DNA of 64,000 nucleotides, taken from assembly GCA_029834535.1 (NCBI GenBank), contig JAQMWT010000594.1:62001-126000 (forward strand), in the 5' to 3' direction. Source of the stretch: Chrysophaeum taylorii. Taxonomy: Eukaryota > Sar > Pelagophyceae > Pelagomonadales > Pelagomonadaceae. Within the stretch, counting starts at the first letter, position 1, and each line of letters starts with the position of its first letter. Below, piece after piece: positions 26,436-36,613 of this stretch. A program made the position numbers and the translations under genes. The notes under the pieces are model-generated. The model was not told the origin of the DNA and did no database searches. It saw nothing but the letters and a program-made list of their open reading frames with translations.

Positions 26436-29017
26436 ATGCGTCGCAGCCGGGGGAGCCTAGATGGCGAGGGCGATGATAAGTCGGTGCGGTCCGAACGGCG
26501 ACGCGAGACGAGCGGGCTGGCGGTGTTGCCTCTGGTGGCAGCCGTGTTTATGTTCGGGGTGCTCGTCGGCTCGACGATGGTGCGTGTGACGACAATTGGT
26601 GCGGACGACGCGCGGTGCAGGGTAATGATCCGCACGTCGCGCCGGTCGAGTCGCCGATGCGGCGGTCGCTTCGGGGAGACGCCGCTTCGTTGCGCCCGCG
26701 TCCGAGCTCGCCACAAGTCCAAGCGTTGGTCGAAACCAAAGGAGCGTTGGTCGAAACCAAAGGGCTCTGGGAGTCGAGCGCGGAGTTCGCGACGAGACGC
26801 GTGCAGTCGTTCGAGTCGAAGCTGGACGGCGCGACTTTCGCCGAGTCGACGGTCGCCGGCGCGCTCGACGCCGCCGACGTGACGGTCGCCGCCTGGGTGT
26901 ATCTCGACGGGCGCGACCGGTCGCCGACGATCAAGACGATCGCGTCGAACCGCGCGACGGGCTGCGACGCGAGTCTCGAGCGCGACGGGTACGCCCTGGC
27001 CATCAACGAGTGGGAGACGGCCGACGGCCAGCTCACGCTCGAGTGGGGCGACGGAGACACGGGCTGCCGCAAGCTGGGGTCTGGCGCGGCGAGGGTGCCG
27101 TACGACGCGTGGACGCACGTCGCGGCGACGCTGAGCGCGGGGGGCGCGGCGGCCTTGTACGTCGACGCGCGGCTCGCGGCGCGGACGGCGGGCGTCGCGA
27201 GGCGCTCTCCGCAGGCCGCCGCGTCGTTGCGCGTGGGCCAGTACGTCGACGGCCTCTACCCGTTTGTGGGGAACGTGTCGGCGCTCGCCGTCGTCGGCGC
27301 CGCGCTCGAGCCCGAGGCCGTGTCGCGGCTCGCGCGCCACACGGCGCCGGGTCAAGTGGACGTCGCGGCGCTCGCACGAGAAGTCGTCGCGGATTCGTTG
27401 CTCTTGGGGGTCTTCGAGCTCGAGACGACGACGACGTCGTCTCCTCCGTCTTCCACCACCGAGGTCGTCGTCCTGGCGGACGCGCGGGGCCGCGAGAGAA
27501 GCGTCGCGCTCGCGTACCACGCGCCGCCGCCGCCGCCACCACCGGGCCGCGGCTACGGGTTCTTCGCGCTGCCCGAGGCATCGTCGTCGTCGGACGCGAG
27601 CGAGGCCGAGGCTACGGCGCGAACGCGGGCCGCGGCCGTCAAGGCGGCGATGCAGCACGCGTGGGCCGGGTACAAGGCGTACGCGTGGGGCCGCGACGAG
27701 CTCAAGCCCGCGTCGAAACGCGGGCACGACAACTGGGGCGGCATGGGGGTAACGTTGGTGGACTCGCTGGACACGCTATGGCTGATGGGGATGCGGGCCG
27801 AGTTCGACGAGGCAAAGGAGTGGGTCCGGTCCTCGCTCGCCTTCGACCGCACGGGGGAGGTGTCGGTGTTCGAGACGACGATCCGCGAGCTCGGAGGACT
27901 CCTCGCGGCCTTCGACCTCTCGGGCGACCAGTTGTTCCTCGACAAGGCCGACGACCTCGGGCGTCGCCTCGCGGGCGCGTTCGATACGCCGTCGGGAGTG
28001 CCGCGCGGAAGCCTCGACCTCCGCGAGGGTCGGGGCCGCGATGTGGCGTGGACCTCGGGAAACGCGGTCCTCGCCGAGCTCGGGTCCCTCCAGATCGAAT
28101 TCCGGTACCTCGCCGCGAAGACGGGGAACCCCGAGTACGCGCGCAAGGCGAACCGCGTCTTTGAAGTGGCGGTTGACCTCCGGCCGCCCGACGGCCTCTA
28201 TCCCATCTACCTCTCGCCCACCTCCGGCCGCATCGCCGGCCGCAAGATCACCTTCGGCGCCCTTGGGGATTCGTTCTACGAGTATCTCCTCAAGACGTGG
28301 CTCCAGGGCGGTCGCGTCGAAACACGCCTTCGCGAGACTTACGACGCCGCGATCGACGGCATGGTCCGCAAGCTCCTGCAGCGCTCCGAACCCTCGGGAC
28401 TCGCCTACGTCGCCGACCTCGACGGCGGCCTCGTCAAGAAGATGGACCATCTCGTCTGCTTCTTGCCGGGCACGATGGCCCTCGGCGCCTACACCGACCC
28501 CCGGGGCTTGGATTCCCCGCGCGCGCGCCGCGACCTCGAAATCGCCAAGGCCCTCGCGCACACCTGCTTCGAGATGTACGACCGCATGCCATCCAAGCTC
28601 GCGCCCGAGTTCGTCTCCTTCCGCGCGGGCGCGGACTTCGTCCCGGCCGCGTCGGCCCCTTTCTACATATTGCGACCAGAAACGGCCGAGAGCCTCTTCG
28701 TCCTCCACCATCTCACGCGAGACCCCCTCTACCGCGACCGCTCCTGGAAAATATTCGAGGCCATCAACGCCCACTGCAAGACGGCCGCCGGATTCGGATC
28801 GATTCCGGACGTCCGCCAGACCCGCGGCCGACCGCCCGACGACCGCATGGAATCCTTTTTCCTTGCCGAGACCTTGAAGTACCTCTTCCTCATACAGCAG
28901 CCGGACAACGGCATCGACCTCCTCGACCTCGTCTTCAACACCGAAGCCCACCCCCTCAGAATCCTTGGAGACTCAGGAATCCATCTCTCCGACCGCCTCA
29001 AGAAGAAGAGTCGATGA
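26436..29017 (+). CDS. Class I alpha-1,2-mannosidase (GH47) with N-terminal LamG-like domain, type II membrane protein
   Basis: Exon 1 (26436-26579) encodes a short cytosolic tail and a signal anchor (GLAVLPLVAAVFMFGVLVGS). A 41-bp intron (26580-26620, GTGCGTG..GCAG) joins it to 26621-29017, giving about 846 residues. Next comes a LamG/ConA-like sandwich (about 115-265: DVTVAAWVYLDGRD, WTHVAATLSAGGAAALYVDA, SLRVGQYVDGLYPFVGNVSA). The C-terminal GH47 barrel has DNWGGMGVTLVDSLDTLWLM, FETTIRELGGLLAAF, GALGDSFYEYLLKTWLQ, HLVCFLPGTMALGA, LRPETAESLFVLHHLTRD, DDRMESFFLAETLKYLF and VFNTEAHPL. The acidic catalytic residues lie within the E-containing motifs. GH47 trims alpha-1,2-mannose from N-glycans in the ER or Golgi. 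The LamG-GH47 order is unusual; the lectin-like part may bind glycan. Confidence 0.9.
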
Positions 29018-29019
29018 GG

Positions 29020-29046
29020 ACTACTACTAGTAGTAGTAGTAGTAGA
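29020..29046. repeat. (TAG)n microsatellite
   Basis: Tandem CTA/TAG triplets follow the GH47 stop, between two co-oriented genes. Confidence 0.8.
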
Positions 29047-29147
29047 ACCCGAACCCTAGGAATTCGGCGGCGGACGACCAGTGTTCCGGGCGGTGGCGAC
29101 GTCGTCGTCGTCGTCGGTGGTCCTGACCGCCCGCCGCTGCGCGCGAG

Positions 29148-29810
29148 ATGCAGCAGCACGCCTGGCGGAGATGGGTCTCGACGCAGCAGCGCGTGGCGGT
29201 GTTCATGGCGGGGCTGCCGGGGAGCGGCAAAACAAGAATTATCCAGGGCCTCTACGGTGCGACCACCGGGACGACCATCCTAGACCTCGACCGCGAGATG
29301 CGGGCGCACCCCCTCTACGACCCCACGAGGCCGGCCAAGGTCTACGAGGCACGGGGGGCCTACGACTGGGCCAACGACCGCGTCGAGCGCAGGTTTCAGG
29401 CGGCGGTACGCGACGACGCGGTCAGCCGCATCGTCCTCGACGGGACCGGCACCAAAATCAATCGCCGGCTAAGACGCATCGCCACCGCGCGCGCGCACGG
29501 CCTCCGGACCATTATGCTCTATGTCCGCGTCTCTCTCGCGACGGCTCTCCGCCGCAACGCCAAGCGATGTCGCGTCGTTCCGGCGCGTAAACTCGAGGAG
29601 TACCAGATTCTCATCGACCGCGCGCTCTGCGTCGAGGAGGGCCAGGTCGACTGCTACGAAATCATCGACAACGACCAAGACATCCCCGACCGCGACAAGC
29701 ACATCCGTGACATTCGCTCCAGCAAGCCGCACCTCAAGTGCGTCCACGAATGCCCCGCCGCGGAAATCGTACCTCGCGACGTGTCCGTCGTCGTCGAAGT
29801 ATCATCCTAA
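29148..29810 (+). CDS. P-loop kinase of AAA_33/zeta-like fold
   Basis: The 220-residue product has a Walker A motif near the N-terminus (VAVFMAGLPGSGKTRIIQGL), then TTILDLDREMRAHPLYDP, a Walker-B-like strand (SRIVLDGTGTKINRRLRRIA), a helical lid with basic residues (LRRNAKRCRVVPARKLEEYQ) and a tail with EEGQVDCYEIIDNDQD. This layout fits small nucleotide or polynucleotide kinases and zeta-like P-loop kinases, which transfer phosphate from ATP to a small molecule or nucleic-acid end. The substrate cannot be read from sequence. It looks intact. It starts 130 bp after the GH47 gene on the same strand. Confidence 0.72.
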   Translation: MQQHAWRRWVSTQQRVAVFMAGLPGSGKTRIIQGLYGATTGTTILDLDREMRAHPLYDPTRPAKVYEARGAYDWANDRVERRFQAAVRDDAVSRIVLDGTGTKINRRLRRIATARAHGLRTIMLYVRVSLATALRRNAKRCRVVPARKLEEYQILIDRALCVEEGQVDCYEIIDNDQDIPDRDKHIRDIRSSKPHLKCVHECPAAEIVPRDVSVVVEVSS

Positions 29811-30141
29811 TTGTTTCTATCTCCCCCGTGATATTATACTCGCGCGACTACTATTCCGACGCCCCTTCGAGGCGACGCCCACCCGCGCGCCCTGTTGTTG
29901 TCAAAAAATCCATCTACATCTAGGCAGCTGTATCGATGTCGAACGCGGAACACATCTCATATCTCGCCGCCGGACTCTTTCTCACCTCCGCTGTGCGTGG
30001 CTGGTATTTGTTTGGCGCATGATTCGCAGTGTTGTTGGGTCGTATGGGAATGTGCCGGGGGAAAAGGCGGGGGTGTCCCGTTCACGGGCGACGACTAAAT
30101 TTAATATTTAAAAAATTAAAATTATTATTTTTGCGGTGACT
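29811..30141. other. Intergenic interval, no gene seen
   Basis: This 331-bp stretch becomes AT-rich from about 30100 (TAAATTTAATATTTAAAAAATTAAAATTATTATT) and ends where the repeated Helitron-derived segment begins. Confidence 0.6.
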
Positions 30142-31133
30142 TCCTAACTACTAATCGACAGATGTTTGTCTGTCTGTTTGTTTGTTTGTCTGTCTGTTTG
30201 TCCCTCGATTTAGGGTAAGGATCAGGTAGGCGCGAGAGTAAGGATCAGGTAGGTGCGAGAGCCAGACAGTGATCCTCCAAGCCGTCTACGGCGACCTCGC
30301 AGACTATTTCCACGAGCCGCGGCGGCTCTTTCAGCGCGCCATTCTCACGCCCCGTCGAAACGATGTTGTCGATGCTGACAACGCCGCGCGCATGACCGCG
30401 GCCTTTTTTTCCCGGAGACGAGGCGTCGGAGTTCTTTTCGGCCGACTAGGTTGGATCGGAAGACGACGCCTCGCTCTTTACAGTCGAGTTTTTAACTCCC
30501 TGACAAGCAACGGCATGCTGACTTTGATCGCGAGCTTAAAGTCTTCGCAACCTCGACCCGTCGCACGGCCACTGCAACGGTACCAGATACATGATCGATC
30601 GTGTCCTGTCACCGAGGCTCCTCCAACCTGTATCCCTCAAGCCCCACCGACGCCAAACGATCAACAAGAGCCAGAGGCAGACGCCCCGCAAGGTCGGCGT
30701 CCTTTTGCCCAAGCCTGTCTTCTGCCACGTCCAGCTCTACGTGGCTCTCTGTCGATCGGCAACCCCGAGGATATCCTCTTCTGAGTCGACGACTCCACCC
30801 TACCCCACACGTGCTGCGCAATACCGATAAGCACCCTCCCGGCGTCTACACGCGCACGGTAGGTGAACTTACTGGGACCAGGTGAACTTACTGGGACCAG
30901 GTGAACATACTGGGGTTTTCAGAATAAAGTTTTTAGAGTAAACTCAAAGGTTGGCGGCGCGTGCGGATCAAAGCAGCTTAGATTGGCGGAGGCGAGAGCG
31001 ACGAGCTCGAAGGAGTGGGTGTGAGCTAGGTGAACTTACTGACCAGGTGAACTTATATGAAACTTACTGGGATTAGGTGAACTTACTGGGGTTAGAGATT
31101 GGGACTAGGTGAACTTACTGGCCTGCACTTGTA
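30142..31133 (+). mobile_element. Helitron remnant, copy 1 (Pif1-like helicase C-terminus)
   Basis: This 992-bp segment recurs almost unchanged at 61753-62752. Translated in pieces it matches the C-terminal part of Helitron RepHel/Pif1 helicases: VYGDLADYFHEPRRLFQRAI, TPRRNDVVDADNAARM, EFLNSLTSNGM-like text, LRNLDPSHGHCNGTRYM (typical L.NL....G.CNGTR) and TINKSQ...VGVLLPKPVFCHVQLYVAL (typical TINKSQGQT...PVF.HGQLYVALSR). Several frame changes separate the pieces, so it is inactive. The 3' third is non-coding, with repeated AGGTGAACTTACTGG motifs. No Rep domain and no clear CTRR end are present, so it is a 3' fragment or a non-autonomous derivative. Confidence 0.78.
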
Positions 31134-31621
31134 TTATATAAAGTAAAGGCAGCAGCAGCCGGGGGGAGGGCGAGACCCGGCCGTCGTCTTAATTTTTTTT
31201 CCGCTAGATATCATGCGCGTAGATGATCAAGGCCGGGCCGGGGGACCAGACCGACCACCTGGGGTCTTGTCTTTTAAAGGTCGACTGCTGAGAGGGGGGG
31301 ATTGTTCCCCACCGACCGTGTTTCATTCAAGTTGCACGACCCTAGATGGGTCAGTGTCCGTAGAGCGCGGAGGATGACGACTTCGCATTCGAACATCTGA
31401 AAGTGGTGCGGGTATTGCGCGAGCCAAAGTTGAACGAGGTCCGGGATGTCTCGTTCGGGTCCTTTTGCGGGACCTCGACATCCGCACCAGAGGGTCATCT
31501 GGACTGGGCATATTCGGGCGAGTCGACGTATGGGGCCCCGCTGTCCTCTGAGCCATCGGCAGTGCGGCTTGCGTGGTTCGAGTGGGTGGTGAAGTAATGC
31601 GTATCGAAAGCGCTCCGTCAA
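31134..31621. other. Intergenic interval, no supported gene
   Basis: Short frames occur on both strands without recognisable protein features. The interval connects the Helitron remnant to the acetyltransferase remnant. Confidence 0.5.
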
Positions 31622-32133
31622 AATGAAGGTTCCGTGTACGCGCTCGTCGACGACGGTCGCGTCGTCGCCGCGACTACTGTTTTACGCGTGAGCGACAAGC
31701 CGATCTACGAGACGATTTTTTTTTGAAATCACAATTCTTATGCTCACTGTAGGGGCTCCCCCGAAAGGAGGCGGCAAACAAACCCGGGGCGATAGAACGA
31801 CTTGGAGCACTCGAAAAAGTCGTGCGCGGACTGCATCACCGGCATGCGCCCGGGCCGCACCTGTACGTCAGCACACTTGCCGTCGACCCTGCATGCCACG
31901 GCAAGGGCTACGGCGGTGTGTTGCTGCGCTTCTTAGGAACACTCGCCGACCAGGATGATGTCCCAGCCTATCTCGAGACGACGGGCGAGCGCAGCGTGGG
32001 ATTTTATAAGAAGAAGGGAGGCTTCGCGGTTGAGGAAAGAGCAGTAGTATCCCATGGTGACTCGACCTATGACGCGTTCGGCGGCATGACTGTAATGGTC
32101 CGTCTAGCCAAGGTCGGAACTAGTCGCGACTAG
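31622..32133 (+). pseudogene. GNAT-family acetyltransferase remnant
   Basis: The 3' part (about 31790-32133) reads cleanly as the core of a GNAT fold: HLYVSTLAVDPACHGKGYGG contains the acetyl-CoA loop (usually Q/RxxGxG/A), followed by LLRFLGTLADQD, TTGERSVGFYKKKGGFAVEE and MTVMVRLAKVGTSRD. Upstream, 31622-31720 encodes the preceding strands (SVYALVDDGRVVAATTVLRV, SDKPIYETIF) in another frame. The connecting segment contains stops and has no intron of the right phase that I can place. The N-terminal helix is absent. It is therefore probably a broken or truncated gene within the repeat island. A functional gene with an unseen first exon is the less likely alternative. Confidence 0.6.
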
Positions 32134-32907
32134 TTACAACTACTAAATCTCTCTTGTATTTGCTTGCTTGATGCTCCATAATGTTGGCAGCAAATCAAAC
32201 ATCGGGCGCGAAAAAAAAACTCAGCGACGGCCAATAATATGCTGATCAAAGCCAGCGTGGAGGGCCGCAGCCCCGTTATGCCCAACTCCCCCTGCGCCTT
32301 TGAACCTTGTGGATAAACTTGGAGGAGACGCGTACTGAGTGCGATGGTTCGGCTTAATTATCATACTAGGTGGCCGTCATGAGCGGGGTCACGGCTCTAC
32401 TTGCTGGGTGCTTTCGCTCTCGTTGGCCTGCGCAGCTCCTTTCAATCGTGGCTCGCGGGATTGTTGTTTCGTCGTTCTTGTTGTTGTTATCCTCGCGCGC
32501 TGTAGTGCACAATAAAAATCGATCTCGCTGACCGTCGCCCTTTTGGGCTTCGAGGACCACCCAAGCGCGCTGAAATTCAGGGGGGGGGTGGGCACCAGAT
32601 GGTATTCATGTGCGCAAAAACGACGCGCCTTCGGCCCATCTACGCGCAGCTAAATAGCGGAGATCCAATTCGACGGTGTGTAAAAGTCTTTCGTACTGCA
32701 CGACTAGAATCGCCCCGTCAGGCGTTAATTCATCATTGACTTATTAATTTAAAACTCTGCTTATTAATAGAGACTTCGAAGAACATCGAAGAGTCGTCTG
32801 CGAGGCTCCCATGCTACCGGCTGGCGGCAGCAACTCGGCCTCGAGATGACCGACGTGCTGAAGAAGATCCTCAAATTATTATTATTATAGGGTCGTCGCA
32901 ATTAGAG
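32134..32907. other. Intergenic interval, no gene seen
   Basis: Mixed composition, with AT-rich segments near 32725-32770 (TTATTAATTTAAAACTCTGC) and 32870-32892. Short open frames lack protein-like composition. Confidence 0.55.
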
Positions 32908-34446
32908 CAACGGCATTGACTTAAATGGGTTCATTTTAGCTTAATTTGATTCATATTGGCCTAATTCAGAAACTTAGTTAGATGTGGCTTAACTAGAGCA
33001 TCTTTTTTTGTAATAGATAGAACACTAATGACTTGGTTACATCGATTTTTTGTGCTTAGTTAGAACCATTTAGTTGGTGCATGATACTAACCCTTAAGTT
33101 GATTCTAACTTAGTTTTGCGTTGCATCAAATTAAGCTAAATAGGTCACAGTTAAGTCGTTGTTGTCTGGGTTCTCAGCGGGATGGCTGTGAGTACCATGT
33201 TCGTGACTTCGATCCCGGTCTTCTTCTTGCGGTTGCCGCCTGGCTGGCCCTCGATGGATGCTAGGACGGCGTCCTTGAGAATACTTTCAAGATGCCTGGC
33301 CGTATAGTTGGACTTGGCCTGGGTGGCCGTTGGCATGAAATCCCCAGAATTGCAGGTACGGCGGCCGTGCACGTGCCGGCGGGGCCGTCACACCCGCGTG
33401 GCACCTGGAAGACGCGTAAGAACTCGCAGCCTTTGACCTTGCAGACAAGGTCCATCCACCGCTTTGTGGACCTAGAGCTCTCGAGAAGGTGGCCGTCTTT
33501 CTCGGCTTCCTCCAGGACGTTTAACTGAAAGTCCCACTTTGATTTGAAGCCATTCCCCACGGTCACCTCGTGGGCGATCTCCCTCAGATGAGCCAATTTC
33601 CGCGGCTCGCGGCCTTCGAAGTGTCGGTGCAGTCGCGAGACTTGCCTGTCCTCCTAACGGGCCTTTTCCTCCGGTCTTCATTCACCGCCTTCTCGAACGC
33701 TAGCTGAATATCGTCTTCTTCGTTGTCCCGAACTCCATCGTAGACCCGAGAGACTCCCGCCGTGCCTCCATGGCGCTCCCACACTCCCCGACATGTCAGC
33801 CTCGCGAACAGGCTACCGTTGTCGCGTGTCGACCTCCTGCAACTTCTACTAATACAACATGTACTAGGTAGGAAGGAGTGTTGGTTATTTTTCCTTACAA
33901 TATGCTATGTACAATGCTTTGTACAACTACTGGTACTAGTAATAGTAGTTACAATAAGTTGAAGTAGTACTACTATACTACTAGTCTAGTAATAGTTTTG
34001 TTTGAAGAAAGTGCGGAGGTGCACACGGGTGTAATCCAGGGTTAGTGCGCGTGCCGCTCATCGTCGCGTCCGAGACTATGCGAAGGACACGACATTCTCG
34101 TTGTATCCCGCATGAATCGCGAGTCCATCGAATAAGCCCGCGCGCAGTACGGACATCTCCTGCGCGGGCGCCTCAAGAAAACGTCGGAGATCCCCTCGGA
34201 ACCGAACGGAGAGCCACCCGAAGACCTATAACAAGCGCGCGTGGGCGGCCTAGCGAGTTTAGTACATAACTTCTGCGACCGCGCCGTGCAGCTTTTGGGG
34301 CGGCACGGTTTCGCCGTGCCGTGCGGATGTGACGGGTGGCACGGCACGGAAACTGGCATGCGGGTTATTTTGGTGGACGTCCCAACGCTCCAGCTTAGTT
34401 TGAATCACTTGGGCTTAGTTTGATATCATTTGAATCAAACTAAGCC
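32908..34446. mobile_element. Decayed Mutator-like (MULE) DNA transposon with inverted repeats
   Basis: Minus-strand pieces at about 33150-33790 resemble the N-terminal part of MuDR/FAR1-type transposases: SKWDFQLNVLEEAEKDG and RWMDLVCKVKGCEFLRVFQV (the zinc-binding C...GC.w.v block), then RRTCNSGDFM and NYTARHLESILKDAVL (the region after HTC). Frame changes separate them, and no DDE core is seen. AT-rich flanks carry the inverted motif AGCTTAATTTGAT (about 32938) / ATCAAATTAAGCT (about 33125), and a related perfect hairpin lies at 34412-34446. Long, degenerate terminal inverted repeats are usual for MULEs. The outer boundaries are my inference. A separate MITE of about 250 bp at 32908-33161, next to a transposase fragment, is equally possible. 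Confidence 0.45.
34412..34446. repeat. Perfect 12-bp inverted repeat (hairpin)
   Basis: GGCTTAGTTTGA and TCAAACTAAGCC flank an 11-nt spacer. A partial copy of the same motif (AGCTTAGTTTGAATCA) precedes it at about 34392. The sequence resembles the inverted repeat near 32938 and 33125. Confidence 0.85.
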
Positions 34447-34933
34447 ATCGACCTTGCCCCAACAGAATAGTTGGATCTAACTAATCAGCCCTTGCCCTAA
34501 TTGCGATTTCCCCTAGTAGAAGTGCCAATGTCAATCCAATGATCTATGGCGGGTCGAGCTTTCTCAAAACATGAGCTTAGACATTCGCAGGCAGTGCACA
34601 TCTGTGGTCGTGCGCTTAAGCACGCGCGATGAGGTGCACGGCTCTGCCAAGACTGCCAGACACACGCCTCTCTTTTGAGTGTTCGCCGCTCGAATGAACT
34701 AATAACATTCATGGCGCTCGCTTGGTCGAGATCGGCGCCGCATTGTTTGAAGCAACAGAACAAAGCACAGCCTCTTTAGTGTTGCCCCGCGGCCGGCGTG
34801 ACGCAGCGAGGCGCTAATCTATATCTGGAGAAAACGTCTGCTAATAATAACAACTCCTCTTCTTCAACATTCCCAAGCCCTTTCTCCTACAATTCAACAT
34901 AATAAACTTCTTACCAAAATAAGACCACCAAGC
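34447..34933. other. Intergenic interval upstream of the hydrolase gene
   Basis: 487 bp with no coding region I can support; the last 120 bp are AT-rich and pyrimidine-rich, as expected of a promoter or leader. Confidence 0.55.
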
Positions 34934-36562
34934 ATGCGGTGGCTAGGTTTTTTTGTAGCGACGATGGCAACGCGGCGCGAGGAGATCCTCGAACTCCGGC
35001 GTCCCTCGGATTCGTCGCCACTGGTTCGGCTGTTCGCGGAGCAAAACAGTTGCGGCGTCCCAGCGAAAGGCATGAAACGGCTGGCAATCGTTAATAGCCG
35101 AGCGTTGGAAGATGGTCTGTCGGCGACTGGGTTGTACACCGTGCTGCGAGATACGGATGATCGGGTCGCGCTCAAGGCGGCGTGCGAGGCGACGCCAGCA
35201 CCTCTGGTTGTCGTCGCGGACGCCGAGCTGGGCGCGGCGATAAAGCGCAGGTTTGGCGCCGCGTTTGTCGAGGGCCTCGACGTCTGGGCGAGCGAGACAG
35301 AGGTCAGGACGCCGTTCGAGTGCGTCGCCGTCGGCAGCGAGGGCCCCGTGGGGGTGCTGTTGGCGCTCCACGAGGCGCACCTCCGCGAGCTCGAGGAGGA
35401 CGAGCGACTTCCGCGTTCTGATCCGGCCGTCGACGCTCTGGGGCCCGAGCGCGTCGGTCTGTTGGACGAGGCGGCCGTCCGGAGGTTCGCGCAGCGGCTC
35501 TACGAGCGCGACGACGGCGGCGATGCCGACCTCGACCGCAAGCGCGCAGCGGGCGTCGTGCTCGAGGTGCTGCCGCCGGGCACCGTGACGCCGCGATGGA
35601 CGAGGGGCGACGCGACGCGCGGCGCCTGCGAGGTCCACGTTCCGGAACGCGCGCCCGACGACGACGACGGAACGCGAATCCTCTTTCTCCACGGCGGGGC
35701 GAACGTGTGCTACTCGCCGCCGGCATACCGACCGATTGCGTCGCGGCTCGCAGCGCTGAGCGGTATGGTCGTCGTCGTTCCCGATTACCGGTTAGCTCCG
35801 GAACACGGGTACCCGTCGTTGCTCGACGACGCCGAGGCCGCGCTCGACTGGCTCGCCAAAAACAAGACCACGCGCCGCGTGCTTGTGGTCGGCGACTCGG
35901 CGGGCGGAGCGCTCGCCCTCTCGCTCGCCCTGTATCGAACGACGCCGAGTTTAAAACTCGTCGAGGGCATAGCGACGCTCTCCGCTTGGCTCGACATGCG
36001 CGCCAACGTGCGAAGCTACCAGACGCGATCTTGGGATGGCACGAACGGCGACCCCGTCTACAACAGCGGGGACCCCGAGCTCGAGCGACGGGACACCCGC
36101 AAGCTCCAGGCCATGTACTGGAACTCGGTCGATCCGTCGGACCCGACCGTCCACCCGTTTTACGCGCCGGCCCGAGCCCTCGCGACGCTCCCCGACCTCT
36201 ACATGATCGTCGGGGACGCCGAAGTCCTCCGCGACGACACCACCGTCTTCGCCAGAAGGGCCCGAGATGCCGGCGTCGACGTCAGCCTCGACATCTGGCC
36301 GAGGTTGTGGCACGTCTTCCAAATGTACAGCGAGGGCGGCGTAAGAAATCGCGACCGGCAACGACGGGATCCACCGCTCCTCGAGGCCTACGTCTCGCTT
36401 ACGCGCCTCGCCCGCTGGCTCCACAAACAGGCCGGTCGCCCGAGCCGCCTCGAAGACACCCTCCTCGACGCCGACGCCGACGCCGACGCCTCGCACCGTC
36501 TCTGGCCCTGCCGGCTCCTTCCGGACGACGAGCCGCGCCCACCAGATGACGCCTACTACTAG
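34934..36562 (+). CDS. HSL-family alpha/beta hydrolase (esterase/lipase) with ~200-residue N-terminal extension
   Basis: The 542-residue frame ends with a clear alpha/beta hydrolase fold-3 domain (about 235-510). The oxyanion motif is FLHGGANVCY (HGGG-like). VVPDYRLAPEHGYPS follows, then the nucleophile elbow VVGDSAGGALAL (Ser322), the acid in IVGDAEVLRDD (Asp428) and the base in PRLWHVFQMY (His460), so the triad looks complete. The first 200 residues (LVRLFAEQNSCGVPAKGMKR, CEATPAPLVVVADAEL) are not recognised. The family hydrolyses acyl or carboxyl esters. Starts at 34934 (MRWLGFFVATM) or 34964 (MATRREE) are both possible; the first would add a weak hydrophobic leader. It is convergent with the calpain-like gene (51 bp between stops). 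Confidence 0.85.
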   Translation: MRWLGFFVATMATRREEILELRRPSDSSPLVRLFAEQNSCGVPAKGMKRLAIVNSRALEDGLSATGLYTVLRDTDDRVALKAACEATPAPLVVVADAELGAAIKRRFGAAFVEGLDVWASETEVRTPFECVAVGSEGPVGVLLALHEAHLRELEEDERLPRSDPAVDALGPERVGLLDEAAVRRFAQRLYERDDGGDADLDRKRAAGVVLEVLPPGTVTPRWTRGDATRGACEVHVPERAPDDDDGTRILFLHGGANVCYSPPAYRPIASRLAALSGMVVVVPDYRLAPEHGYPSLLDDAEAALDWLAKNKTTRRVLVVGDSAGGALALSLALYRTTPSLKLVEGIATLSAWLDMRANVRSYQTRSWDGTNGDPVYNSGDPELERRDTRKLQAMYWNSVDPSDPTVHPFYAPARALATLPDLYMIVGDAEVLRDDTTVFARRARDAGVDVSLDIWPRLWHVFQMYSEGGVRNRDRQRRDPPLLEAYVSLTRLARWLHKQAGRPSRLEDTLLDADADADASHRLWPCRLLPDDEPRPPDDAYY

Positions 36563-36613
36563 CGTTTAGACGAACTACTTTTCGGGTCCGCATCAGGACC
36601 GTCCGCAGTAGTG

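Noticed and set aside
27033-28951. Long minus-strand and alternate-frame ORFs within the mannosidase gene
   Set aside because: Shadows of the GH47 frame; no recognisable motifs.
29148-29810. Reading the P-loop kinase as a toxin-antitoxin zeta toxin
   Set aside because: Only the P-loop kinase fold is supported; no partner antitoxin-like gene is adjacent, and eukaryotic kinases share the fold.
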